Shown here piece after piece: positions 8,471 to 15,142 of a stretch of 64,000 nt of DNA. This stretch comes from Proteiniphilum propionicum (lineage in GTDB: Bacteria > Bacteroidota > Bacteroidia > Bacteroidales > Dysgonomonadaceae): assembly GCF_022267555.1 (NCBI RefSeq), contig NZ_CP073586.1, positions 2,763,501 through 2,827,500 of the forward strand. The letters run 5' to 3'. Every line of letters begins with the position of its first letter. Positions within the stretch are counted from its first letter, which is position 1. The position numbers and the translations under genes are program-made. The notes under the pieces were generated by a model. It had not been told where the DNA came from and did no database searches. It saw nothing but the letters and a program-made list of their open reading frames with translations.

Positions 8471-8656
8471 AGCGATATCATCAAAGGTTCCGATTACGAC
8501 AGATTCATGAAATCGCTTACCGGCTACAAGAAGGAGGGCGGAAACAAGCATGATGATGCTCCTGACGGTATGACGATCCTGGCTGAATTCTTTGAAGTTA
8601 TCAGTTTGTACAAAGCGATGAATAAGAAAACGGTGGATAGGGTAGTAGTTGCTTAA
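8471..8656 (+). pseudogene. Phage terminase large subunit, C-terminal remnant
   Basis: An open stretch of 61 codons without a start, preceded by a TAG at 8468-8470. It reads SDIIKGSDYDRFMKSLTGYK, then a segment with the typical end of TerL proteins: Lys/Gly-rich region, HDDAPDGMTILAEF (the last nuclease-domain motif with paired aspartates), and a short tail. In DNA-packaging terminases this sequence closes the RNase H-like nuclease domain. All upstream parts are missing, so the fragment cannot work. It shows that a tailed phage or phage-like element once occupied this site. It ends 4 bases before the convergent gene at 8661. Confidence 0.8.
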
Positions 8657-8660
8657 GCTT

Positions 8661-9299
8661 TTAATTAACTATCACATACCTGTCGAGGTAGGATTTTAAA
8701 ATGTCACTTAACTCTTGAACAATTGAATCAAATTCCATAGATAGGCCAATCATTGTGTTTGGATCAGCCCCTTTTATTGCGTTTATCTGATTCTCAAAAT
8801 CAAAGTCTCTGTGAGCAGCTGTAAAATGTCTAATGTCTTCAATACTTTTCTTAACTCTATTCTCAAACATCACTAGTTTGTCTTTATTCTCAACGCTTTT
8901 GGTTTTTAGTTCATGGATGAAATCTATATCAAATTCATGTTTATTTAGCGTCTTGTAAAAACTATTTCTGTATTTCATGAGAGTTATTAAAGCTTCATAT
9001 ATTAATAATGCCGCTTGGCGCGCTAAGTATATTTTAGGTAAAGTTCGACTTTCATTCAATGTGTAATAGACTATGATTAAAAGATCAATCTGAATGAGAT
9101 TTATACTACCTAACATATTGGAAATTAATTCAATATCACCTTTATTTTGGTTTTTCGCAGCATCTCTAACCATGATAGAAAACATAATATTTGAATCAAA
9201 ATACTGAATTTTATTTTCAAAAGAAGAGGTGAATAGTTTATTGTTATCAGCCATTAGATCATCTATATCCTGTCTGTGTTTAATTGAAAAAGTGCTCAT
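8661..9299 (-). CDS. Helical protein with HEPN-like Rx5H motif, unknown
   Basis: 212 residues, mostly predicted alpha-helical, no signal peptide or membrane segment. I do not recognise a named family. The segment IEDIRHFTAAHRDFDF (about 153-168) contains R157-x5-H163, the spacing of the Rx4-6H catalytic motif of HEPN ribonucleases found in toxins, Abi and defence proteins. The helices before it (about 60-110) would fit a HEPN bundle. This assignment is tentative. It sits alone between a terminase remnant and phage-like small genes, a common place for phage-borne defence or moron genes. The start ATG at 9299 is the only plausible one. Only a structure-based or profile search would tell. Confidence 0.45.
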   Translation of the reverse strand: MSTFSIKHRQDIDDLMADNNKLFTSSFENKIQYFDSNIMFSIMVRDAAKNQNKGDIELISNMLGSINLIQIDLLIIVYYTLNESRTLPKIYLARQAALLIYEALITLMKYRNSFYKTLNKHEFDIDFIHELKTKSVENKDKLVMFENRVKKSIEDIRHFTAAHRDFDFENQINAIKGADPNTMIGLSMEFDSIVQELSDILKSYLDRYVIVN

Positions 9300-9523
9300 T
9301 GTACAAGTTTTAAATAGTTAATATCTTTAATTGCAAATATAGCTAAAAATCTCACTGCCTTCATTGTTTAAGTGAATAATATATGAGGGTTATCAATAGG
9401 GATGGCGCTTTACTTTGCTTCCAGCATTGATAATACTGGGATGTATAGTGATTCTGACTAGAGAAATCTCATTTTTTGATCTATAACATAAGTATTTTCC
9501 AATCGCCTTGGTTTAGTGGTTTG

Positions 9524-9552
9524 CCTCTCGTTCGTGTAGCGAGGGGTTTTTT
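9524..9552 (+). terminator. Intrinsic terminator hairpin (plus strand)
   Basis: CCTCTCG (9524-9530) pairs with CGAGGGG (9540-9546), nine-base loop TTCGTGTAG, followed by six T. A near copy of the hairpin, CTCGTTCGTGCAGCGAGGGG, recurs at about 13109-13128. No plus-strand gene now lies directly in front, so it looks like a leftover of a lost phage gene. Confidence 0.7.
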
Positions 9553-9554
9553 AT

Positions 9555-9585
9555 GGAATAAAAAAACCGGGGGGTTGGCCCGGTT
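9555..9585 (-). terminator. Intrinsic terminator of the 56-residue ORF
   Basis: On the minus strand AACCGGG pairs with CCCGGTT (positions 9579-9585 and 9565-9571), seven-base loop, followed by a T-rich tract. It lies 8 bases after the stop of the ORF at 9593-9763. Confidence 0.75.
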
Positions 9586-9592
9586 AATTCAG

Positions 9593-9763
9593 TTAATCTT
9601 TGTCGGCGATTGCTGAAGCTTTTACAATTGATGTTCCAATCGGGAATACTGCAACTGTTGCCCTATCGACTGCTATTTCAATTGCAACTGTTGTGGATAT
9701 GATTCGATCACCACTCACATAGAATACATCTCCATCAGGGAGTTTTACTTTGAATTTTTCCAT
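9593..9763 (-). CDS. Small phage-type protein, unknown (56 aa)
   Basis: A 56-residue frame starting MEKFKVKLPDGDVFYVSGDR and ending with a terminator 8 bases later. The sequence alternates beta-type hydrophobic residues (VAIEIAVDR, TVAVFPIG), suggesting a small beta-rich fold. I do not recognise a family. The region just upstream of its start (AAATAGTTAATTCACAAAT) is nearly identical to that upstream of the ORF at 14643-14828, and both follow a VRR-NUC remnant, so the two belong to related phage cassettes even though the proteins differ. Confidence 0.55.
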   Translation of the reverse strand: MEKFKVKLPDGDVFYVSGDRIISTTVAIEIAVDRATVAVFPIGTSIVKASAIADKD

Positions 9764-9797
9764 GACAAATAATTAAATAGTTAATTCACAAATGTAA

Positions 9798-9956
9798 TCA
9801 TAATTTTAAATACTCCCTCACTTTCTCAATCGCTTCTTTTACACTTCGGACAATCAAATACTTACTGCCGCAGTTTTCCGCTTGTTTCTGGAACTCTTTC
9901 TGATCTAGTGACAGCTTGCCTGACTTTGTCTTAAACTCGAGGCAGAGCAGCTCAAA
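9798..9956 (-). pseudogene. VRR-NUC nuclease, C-terminal remnant (copy 1)
   Basis: An open frame of about 52 codons without a start: FELLCLEFKTKSGKLS..QKEFQKQAEN, then CGSKYLIVRSVKEAIEKV. VRR-NUC domains of phage-encoded nucleases carry this order: an E-x-K catalytic motif (LEFKTKSGK), a helix with Q, and a final strand-helix with RSVEEA. The N-terminal part is missing. The frame joins directly, through the TGA at 9957-9959, the gene 9957-10253 lying upstream, in the same reading frame. This suggests that a deletion fused the two. Confidence 0.75.
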
Positions 9957-10253
9957 TCACTTCAATTCTCCGAAAATCTTGTTTACCGGTATTACGTTCT
10001 GAATGTCGAGCATCCGGCTTGCAGTCTCGAGTTCCGTTCTTTTGAAATATACTTTTGCTATTTTCTTGTTTTCAGTCGGATACCCGACAATCCACCTTTT
10101 ACTGCGCCATTCCTCTATTAATCTCCTGCCATACTGTTTCCGGGCCTGAGATTCTGTTACTACCTCAGAAGTAAGTCCAAGCCGGTTGAGAGTATTATAT
10201 ACACCAATTTCAACTGCTTTAATAATGATCTGTTCGATTGTTTTGTCATCCAT
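9957..10253 (-). CDS. Small phage protein, DNA-binding-like, unknown
   Basis: 98 residues starting MDDKTIEQIIIKAVEIGVYN. The middle part (TESQARKQYGRRLIEEWRSKRWI) is basic and helical and resembles small helix-turn-helix proteins of Bacteroidota phages and excision-type proteins, but no family can be named. It ends GELK and a TGA, beyond which the same frame continues as the VRR-NUC remnant. Its own C-terminus may therefore be a deletion junction rather than the natural end. It is the second or third gene of a minus-strand set starting with the XRE repressor. Confidence 0.6.
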   Translation of the reverse strand: MDDKTIEQIIIKAVEIGVYNTLNRLGLTSEVVTESQARKQYGRRLIEEWRSKRWIVGYPTENKKIAKVYFKRTELETASRMLDIQNVIPVNKIFGELK

Positions 10254-10258
10254 AACTG

Positions 10259-10345
10259 TTAGAATGTTAATTGTTTTGCGAGTTGGTTTTTTATATTTCT
10301 AATCCCAGCCAACGCCTTGGCCAGGTTGTTAAAGTGATTCTTCAA
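10259..10345 (-). CDS. Possible very small ORF (28 aa)
   Basis: TTG-started frame MKNHFNNLAKALAGIRNIKN, rich in K, N, A and L, ending 6 bases before the ATG of the next gene. The sequence is protein-like and the spacing operon-like, but the start is weak and the size is tiny; it may be noise. Confidence 0.25.
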   Translation of the reverse strand: MKNHFNNLAKALAGIRNIKNQLAKQLTF

Positions 10346-10365
10346 TCAAACAAATCATTATTAGT

Positions 10366-10656
10366 TCATTCGTTTGATTTGGTCCTGTAGCCCTCACATA
10401 TTCGCTGTAATTGATCGAATGATTCAATCTGGTGGGTCACCCCATTGATAATAATGATGCCTGAAATCGGCTCTTTTGAGGCAAACAAATCAGTTATAGG
10501 GACCCCAAGGGCATTTGCAATCTTTTTCAAGGTCTCTAGGGTAGGATTGCCATTAATGGCCTTTGAAAGACCCACTTCTGACATCTTTGTCCTTTCTGCC
10601 AATTGTTTTTGAGTAATACCGATTTCCTTGCAAATTTCTAATACTCTAAGTTTCAT
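10366..10656 (-). CDS. XRE-family transcription regulator (phage-type repressor)
   Basis: DNA-binding repressor of the Cro/C1 type. The ATG at 10656 (MKLRVLEICKE) is preferred over a TTG two codons upstream. 96 residues: the HTH covers about 5-58 with ITQKQLAERTKMSEVGLSKAIN as helices 2-3 and PTLETLKKIANALGVPITDLF as the closing helices. The C-terminal 35 residues (SGIIIINGVTHQIESFDQLQ) form a short beta-hairpin extension seen in many Bacteroidota XRE proteins. It is transcribed away from the gene at 10914, and the AT-rich divergent region between them carries an inverted repeat, so it probably controls both directions, as a lysogeny switch does. Confidence 0.88.
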   Translation of the reverse strand: MKLRVLEICKEIGITQKQLAERTKMSEVGLSKAINGNPTLETLKKIANALGVPITDLFASKEPISGIIIINGVTHQIESFDQLQRICEGYRTKSNE

Positions 10657-10913
10657 AAGCAATATTTCTAGTTTTACAGCAAATATAGTATTTTCCTATC
10701 ACTCTATATAACTATAAAGCAAATAGATTTTATAAAACATAACCGTATGTTTAATGATTTGTGATTTTTTAATTTGTTTCTTGCCTTTTGTATTATATAT
10801 ATGGTTACATATGCTGCATATATATTAGCCTATATGTTTAATTAATTGTTGCGTTTTAAGTTGAAAAATTTGGAGAATAAGGATAGATCGATTAACAAAC
10901 AAAATTTATTGAT
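10657..10913. promoter_or_regulatory. Divergent control region with inverted repeat
   Basis: 257 AT-rich bases between the XRE gene and the plus-strand phage-like genes. An inverted repeat ATATATAT ... ATATATAT flanks a central CATATG (about 10794-10825), a plausible operator for the XRE protein. Exact promoters cannot be fixed by eye in this composition. Confidence 0.45.
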
Positions 10914-11174
10914 ATGGAAAAAACATTAAGCGATTTTAGAAACGTGAACCTTTCTGAGGGAACAAAACAGTACATAGTCGCATATAGAGTTGCAAATGAG
11001 GCTGCGAACATTACCTGCAAAGAATTGGAACGCATCTGGGGATTAGATCGGAAAGAAATGATGACAGATAAGTTATTTCGCACACTCGGAGAGTTCCAAG
11101 CCGAGATATTGAGATTAATGGGATTGGCTATAGAAGCAAATCTGAGAGAAGAAGACGACAGTAATGAAATATAA
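10914..11174 (+). CDS. Small phage-like protein, paralogue A1
   Basis: 86 residues. It shares with the gene at 11519 the pattern RNVxLSxGTKxYxVAYxxAxEAxNI, then WGxDxxxxM, and SEIL or AEIL near the end, so the two are clear paralogues. Helical, acidic at the end. No family recognised. It is the first plus-strand gene after the repressor control region and lies six bases before paralogue B1, so A and B are probably co-expressed. It may be an early regulator of the lost phage. Confidence 0.6.
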   Translation: MEKTLSDFRNVNLSEGTKQYIVAYRVANEAANITCKELERIWGLDRKEMMTDKLFRTLGEFQAEILRLMGLAIEANLREEDDSNEI

Positions 11175-11180
11175 ACTTTT

Positions 11181-11513
11181 ATGCTTATAACTACAATGCG
11201 TAAGTCAAGATCAATAGTGGTAAATCATACAGACACCGGCACACCCTCTTTTTTCAAAACTATTTGCAAAACAGACGTAATCAATCACGTGAGAGATGGA
11301 TATGAGAGATGGCATAACTATGCTGTTTACCATAACCAGGATAATGGAGAAAAGGCCACAAAGGTTCTTAATGAAGTGATTTTTGATTTACTGCAGGAAC
11401 CAGTTGAGCGACTTGCTGAATTACTTCATACAATGGCCGGCCAGTACACTGAACTTGATATGCTGGTACTGCAGACAATTAAAGACAAATCAACAATTAA
11501 TCCAAAAAACTAA
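11181..11513 (+). CDS. Small phage-like protein, paralogue B1 (short form)
   Basis: 110 residues. Residues about 30-105 (ICKTDVINHVRDGYERWHNYAVYH, LLQEPVERLAELL, ELDMLVLQTIK) align by eye with the first 80 residues of the protein at 12467: both have YERWxxYxxYH, LNEV, LLxxPxExLxEL and LDxxVLxxIK. It lacks the C-terminal 120 residues of that protein. An internal ATG at 11196 is an alternative start. The role is unknown; the longer relative looks like a phage transcription regulator. Confidence 0.55.
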   Translation: MLITTMRKSRSIVVNHTDTGTPSFFKTICKTDVINHVRDGYERWHNYAVYHNQDNGEKATKVLNEVIFDLLQEPVERLAELLHTMAGQYTELDMLVLQTIKDKSTINPKN

Positions 11514-11518
11514 AAAGT

Positions 11519-11785
11519 ATGAATGCATTAAAATTTACACCGGAACAAATGAGAAACGTGAAGTTAAGCGATGGAACAAAAGAGTATCTGGTAGCTTACA
11601 AAGCTGCAGAAGAAGCAACCAATATAGTATATGAACAAGTTGAAAAATTGTGGGGAGTAGACCAGGCGCAGGAAATGATTAAGCCATTGTTTGATGCTTA
11701 CTATAGCTTGCGGTCTGAGATCCTCAATCTGATGATGAAAGAGATCGATGAGAAACTGGGCGTATTGAAATGTACTGAAATTTAA
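11519..11785 (+). CDS. Small phage-like protein, paralogue A2
   Basis: 88 residues, a paralogue of the protein at 10914 (see the shared pattern RNVKLSDGTKEYLVAYKAA and the WGVDQAQEM segment). Starts at the ATG at 11519, five bases after B1. Mostly helical, ends CTEI. No named family. With A1, B1 and the long B2 at 12467 it shows that a two-gene unit has been duplicated within this element. Confidence 0.6.
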   Translation: MNALKFTPEQMRNVKLSDGTKEYLVAYKAAEEATNIVYEQVEKLWGVDQAQEMIKPLFDAYYSLRSEILNLMMKEIDEKLGVLKCTEI

Positions 11786-11796
11786 AACTGGTTATT

Positions 11797-12042
11797 ATGA
11801 TACATAGATACAAAGGGAGTTTCTTTTCCGATGCTGATTCAGCGGATATCCGTAAAGGTGATCTAGTTTTAGTTGATGGAATTGTCGGAGAACTGATGTC
11901 AGAATTCGATCCTGACTACCTGGAACTAACTGTCGAGAGTGGTGTATGTCATTCTGTAATCGGATTTACTGAAGTCAGGAAATTAAAAAGATTGAGTTAC
12001 AAACGCTCTATGTCAGTACCGCCTATCCGTATTGAGTATTAA
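11797..12042 (+). CDS. Small beta-rich phage-like protein, unknown
   Basis: 81 residues. The segment IRKGDLVLVDGIVGELMS followed by LELTVESG has the look of a small SH3/KOW-like beta barrel (a GDxVxVDGxxG turn), which would suggest nucleic-acid or protein binding, but this is a guess from pattern. It begins 12 bases after A2 and is followed by the frameshifted gene at 12064. No family recognised. Confidence 0.5.
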   Translation: MIHRYKGSFFSDADSADIRKGDLVLVDGIVGELMSEFDPDYLELTVESGVCHSVIGFTEVRKLKRLSYKRSMSVPPIRIEY

Positions 12043-12063
12043 TCACTAATTATATTTGATAGT

Positions 12064-12269
12064 ATGGACAAAAGAGAGAATTTGCCACAGGTTGTAAAAG
12101 AAATCACCTATGGATCGGACATGAAGTATAAACAGTAAATTATAACATCCGGCACGGTGATAAGCGTATTCTACTGAGCCGTAAAAACCTGTTTAACCTT
12201 TACGCATCGATAGCTGATTTATTGCATGATGAAGAAGTAGAAGCTGATAAGGTTGAGATAAAAGAATGA
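12064..12269 (+). pseudogene. Frameshifted small phage-type gene
   Basis: The ATG at 12064 opens MDKRENLPQVVKEITYGSDM and stops after 24 codons at 12136-12138. The coding sense resumes in another frame from about 12141: NYNIRHGDKRILLSRKNLFN, then a helical stretch to an acidic end (DEEVEADKVEIKE) at 12269. The two halves read as one protein of about 68 residues broken by a single-base change near 12135. A terminator follows at 12298. Either decay or a sequencing error. Confidence 0.6.
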
Positions 12270-12297
12270 AGGAGAAAATCTATTCACCAATTGATTG

Positions 12298-12322
12298 AGC
12301 GGGTTAACACCCGCTTTTTTTT
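12298..12322 (+). terminator. Intrinsic terminator
   Basis: AGCGGG (12298-12303) pairs with CCCGCT (12310-12315), loop TTAACA, then a run of T to 12322. It ends the set of plus-strand genes starting at 10914 and separates it from the gene at 12467. Confidence 0.85.
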
Positions 12323-12466
12323 GTGTAAAAAAAGGTTTCCGGTATATATTAAAGTACATTTCTATACAACGATATTCCATCCAACAGGAATTATTGATCC
12401 CCGGCTCTTAGAATAGTGCTGGGGATTCTATATTTATTAAGTAGGCAACTATTAAACACTGAAATT

Positions 12467-13081
12467 ATGATAACTATTGAAGAGGTAAGGAAGTACATTA
12501 CAAAGCGATATGAGAGATGGCTGGATTATTCCAAATATCATTGTGCAATGCAAGGGATGGCCGGTGAAGAGGTGGACCTACTAAACGAAGTGATGATAAG
12601 TCTATTGGAAAAGCCGGAAGAGAAGCTATTGGAACTTTACAACAAAAAACATAAACAATACCGCAAACTGGACTACTTCGTTTTGAGAATGATCAAGATG
12701 AATGCCACATCAGATACGGCCCCATACCGGCATAAATATAAACCAATCCCGGTTGATGCTAATATCAATTATTCCCAGCTCGAGATCGAGGACCTTGCAG
12801 ATGATGAAGAGGACAGAGCCGGGGAGATCCTGCGGAAAACGAGAATTATTCGGGAAGCCATTGAAGATATAGAGCCTCATACTGATCCGCTCGATATTGA
12901 AGCTTTTTGTTTTCGTTACTTTGATGGAGAATCCGGGGATAACTGGAAAGAGAGCGATATAAACAGAAAGATATGTTATAATCGTTCCTATCGGGCAAGA
13001 AATTCAATAAAAGAATTTATTGAAAATTATGATACCAGGATATTAAAGGTAAAATCGATTTGGTATAATTTTGCCGGGTGA
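12467..13081 (+). CDS. Phage transcription-regulator-like protein, paralogue B2 (long form)
   Basis: 204 residues from the ATG at 12467; the frame opens earlier at a GTG (12416), but that would add a poorly fitting hydrophobic segment. The N-terminal half is homologous to the protein at 11181. The C-terminal half is acidic (LADDEEDRAGEIL) and then has AFCFRYFDGESGDNWKESDI followed by NRSYRARNSIKEFI, which looks like a helix-turn-helix similar in shape to sigma-70 region 4 or phage late activators. I infer a transcription regulator, with modest confidence. Its last codons (FAG, TGA) lie inside the first of two 17-bp direct repeats (13070-13086), so a mobile unit may have inserted at the 3' end of this gene. 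Confidence 0.6.
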   Translation: MITIEEVRKYITKRYERWLDYSKYHCAMQGMAGEEVDLLNEVMISLLEKPEEKLLELYNKKHKQYRKLDYFVLRMIKMNATSDTAPYRHKYKPIPVDANINYSQLEIEDLADDEEDRAGEILRKTRIIREAIEDIEPHTDPLDIEAFCFRYFDGESGDNWKESDINRKICYNRSYRARNSIKEFIENYDTRILKVKSIWYNFAG

Positions 13082-13086
13082 GATAA
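13070..13086 (+). repeat. 17-bp direct repeat, left copy (attachment-like)
   Basis: TTTGCCGGGTGAGATAA, identical to 14979-14995. The left copy covers the stop codon of the gene at 12467. The pair encloses the two-gene module at 13187-14409, the ORF at 14643 and a VRR-NUC remnant. This is the arrangement of attL/attR-like repeats of an element inserted at a gene end, but no recombinase lies inside. Confidence 0.6.
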
Positions 13087-13186
13087 TTTGCGATTAAATG
13101 ATTGGTTCCTCGTTCGTGCAGCGAGGGGTAAAAAAAATTACTGTATATATAGCAAGTGAAGAATGATTCACATTATTCGAAAGGTA

Positions 13187-13474
13187 TTATTGAAGTAGTT
13201 TCTTACCTTCCAATATTTTTAAATATTTTCCTTTACTCAAAGGACAATTGGCTAATTCCATGAATTCTTTTTTTGACAATTTACATTGATCACTCATTTG
13301 TTTTATGAGAAAGTCATCGATGTCCGAGTTGCCGTGGCTAATTTTTGTATATAATACAAATTTGCCTTCGTGGTGTAATTCTAGATATTTATGGTCATCA
13401 CTTTTATCTGGAGAATCAATGAATCCCTTTTTCTTTAAATTACGATAAGTTTTCTTTGGATCTAATACGCTCAT
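13187..13474 (-). CDS. Small basic protein, second gene of a coupled module
   Basis: 95 residues, rich in Lys. It starts MSVLDPKKTYRNLKKKGFID and contains DDHKYLELHHEGKFVLYTKI, SHGNSDIDDFLIKQM, then a Cys-containing KLSKKEFMEL. The N-terminal half (helix, then strands with an H and YLELHHEGK) recalls the dsRBD-like fold of HicA toxins, but the usual HicA residues are not exact, so this is only a hint. Its ATG overlaps the TAA of the upstream gene by one base, so the two are translationally coupled and likely act together. The pair lies between 17-bp direct repeats. Function unknown; a defence or toxin-antitoxin role is a hypothesis. Confidence 0.7.
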   Translation of the reverse strand: MSVLDPKKTYRNLKKKGFIDSPDKSDDHKYLELHHEGKFVLYTKISHGNSDIDDFLIKQMSDQCKLSKKEFMELANCPLSKGKYLKILEGKKLLQ

Positions 13475-14409
13475 TATTCAGTGCCTAAGACTATATTATT
13501 AATATTTATCTTAATCAGTTTGTTTCGTTCTGTTAATTGATCGTCGTTGAGGGTATTTAACCTCCTATATATGAAATCGAACTCTTCTGCAAAAGAAGCT
13601 TTAGCTTCATTCTCATCTCTCCCAGTCCCAATAATATCTAGCATTTCTGATTTGATTACATAGTAATTATTCTCCTTCTGAAACGATGATATTAAAGGAT
13701 ATCGTAAACAATACACTTTAGTCGGTGTTGAGATTTTCTTTGGAGCATATCCAAGTGTAAAGTTAGAGTCACTAAAAGATTCAATGACCCTTTTCTGGGT
13801 GGTTTTTTCACCTTCCCTAAATTCTTTAACAAATCCAACGACCTCGAGCTCCGTTTTACTTATTTCTTTATCAATTTCGATTATGGGGGTTATCAACTCT
13901 TTCTTGGCAGCTTCTTTGAATGTGTTTATTTTATATATAGGTGTGATTTTCTTTGTTCTTCTATTGTAATCAACGAAACTTACCGGTGAATCTTTAAAAT
14001 TACTTGTAAATGAATATAAATTCTCAACAATTGGGGTCCTAGCTTCAGGGTTAGGCAATATTTTTTTTAGTTCATAATAGTCTCCTTTGTTCGCAATTTG
14101 TAAGACATTGTTAAAATTATCATTTACAAGATTTCGTTGAGACTCCCATAAGAAACCTGATTTACTTTCTGCTCTAGAAGAATATGAAAATTTTGGAACA
14201 GCACTAGCTTTTTCGAACCCAGTCAACTCAAGTTGGAAATTATTTAGGTCGATAAATTCATCTGATGATAATGTGTGTTTTGCAATTGATATTATCAAAT
14301 TCTGAAAGTCTTTGGCGATTTTAGCTAATACATCTACAGGTAAAGAATTATATCTACCCAATTCCCCACCAATTTCAATATATACGCCGCTGTTTAAATC
14401 AACTTTCAT
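13474..14409 (-). CDS. Unknown protein, first gene of a coupled module
   Basis: 311 residues from the ATG at 14409 (MKVDLNSGVYIEIGGELGRY). An upstream ATG at 14529 would add 40 residues that look like random AT-rich translation. It is a soluble protein with alternating helical and strand regions; the end (VYCLRYPLISSF, EMLDIIGTGRDENEAKASFAEE) could be a small domain of the HicB-like alpha-beta type, where a sequence ending in xGTGxxxxEAxxxF is common in antitoxins. No family is recognised with certainty. Stop and next start overlap by one base (TAATG). As a HicB-like tail followed by a possible HicA-like protein, the pair could be an expanded toxin-antitoxin or defence module. Confidence 0.65.
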   Translation of the reverse strand: MKVDLNSGVYIEIGGELGRYNSLPVDVLAKIAKDFQNLIISIAKHTLSSDEFIDLNNFQLELTGFEKASAVPKFSYSSRAESKSGFLWESQRNLVNDNFNNVLQIANKGDYYELKKILPNPEARTPIVENLYSFTSNFKDSPVSFVDYNRRTKKITPIYKINTFKEAAKKELITPIIEIDKEISKTELEVVGFVKEFREGEKTTQKRVIESFSDSNFTLGYAPKKISTPTKVYCLRYPLISSFQKENNYYVIKSEMLDIIGTGRDENEAKASFAEEFDFIYRRLNTLNDDQLTERNKLIKININNIVLGTE

Positions 14410-14642
14410 ATTGTAAGAACAAAAAATACTTTCGCACAAAAATATATAAAATATCCAACAAAACAGTGTTTGAATATTTAAGTTTAATTTTTGCCTGACT
14501 TTCTTATAGAAAAGAAAGCAAATGATCACGGTAATCTACCACATGCGCAAATGAAAACAACCAGTAAAGATATTTTGCAATAACTTAATAAAATGAAATA
14601 TAAAATGAATTTTTAATAGACCAGGGGTTGTTGACTTTTTAT

Positions 14643-14828
14643 TCAATACCCGCGAAGAGCTTTTATGAGCACATCTGCTAGTTTAATAGCCCTGCTAGCA
14701 ACCATGTTGTCTGGTGTATTAGAATTATCAGTTATATTGATACAGTATACTTCTTTTGCAATTTCGTACCTGCGTTGTTCCCAATCGATTGCTTGTTTCC
14801 CATCTTTAAGTTGCTCAGTTAAACTCAT
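14643..14828 (-). CDS. Small phage-type protein, unknown (61 aa)
   Basis: 61 residues, starting MSLTEQLKDGKQAIDWEQRR, with two helices and ASRAIKLADVLIKAL at the end. The sequence recalls small phage proteins encoded beside single-strand binding or nuclease genes, but no family is named. Its upstream region is nearly the same as that of the ORF at 9593-9763, and a VRR-NUC remnant ends 40 bases before it, so it belongs to a second copy of the same type of phage cassette. Confidence 0.55.
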   Translation of the reverse strand: MSLTEQLKDGKQAIDWEQRRYEIAKEVYCINITDNSNTPDNMVASRAIKLADVLIKALRGY

Positions 14829-14867
14829 GATTATAAAATTTAAATAGTTAATTCACAAATATAGACA

Positions 14868-14966
14868 TTATTTTAAATAAAACTTCATTTCTTCGATAGC
14901 TTCTTTCACACTTCGGACAATTACATATGTACTTCCGCAATTCTCAGCCTGAATCTGGAACTCTTT
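14868..14966 (-). pseudogene. VRR-NUC nuclease, C-terminal remnant (copy 2)
   Basis: A 32-codon frame KEFQIQAENCGSTYVIVRSV followed by KEAIEEMKFYLK and a stop. It matches the end of the remnant at 9798-9956 almost residue by residue. It has no start and no catalytic part: the frame meets a TAA at its 5' end, about 12 bases from the right copy of the 17-bp repeat. The break is therefore probably the junction made by insertion or deletion at that repeat. Confidence 0.7.
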
Positions 14967-14978
14967 TTATAGTTTTAC

Positions 14979-14995
14979 TTTGCCGGGTGAGATAA
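14979..14995 (+). repeat. 17-bp direct repeat, right copy (attachment-like)
   Basis: Same TTTGCCGGGTGAGATAA as at 13070-13086. The bases before it also code, in the same frame as the left copy, for a short FYFAG end, so it could be the 3' tip of another copy of the gene at 12467. Confidence 0.6.
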
Positions 14996-15142
14996 ATTAA
15001 AGCTACTTATCTTGTTATTAAATAAACTGGATCTGAGAAAATAATTCGGTGCATTTTTTTTACTGATTTCTATGATGTTTTGCAAAATGATAAAAAACAA
15101 AACCCAAACAGCTGAATATTAGCTGAATGGGTTTGCTTCAAG

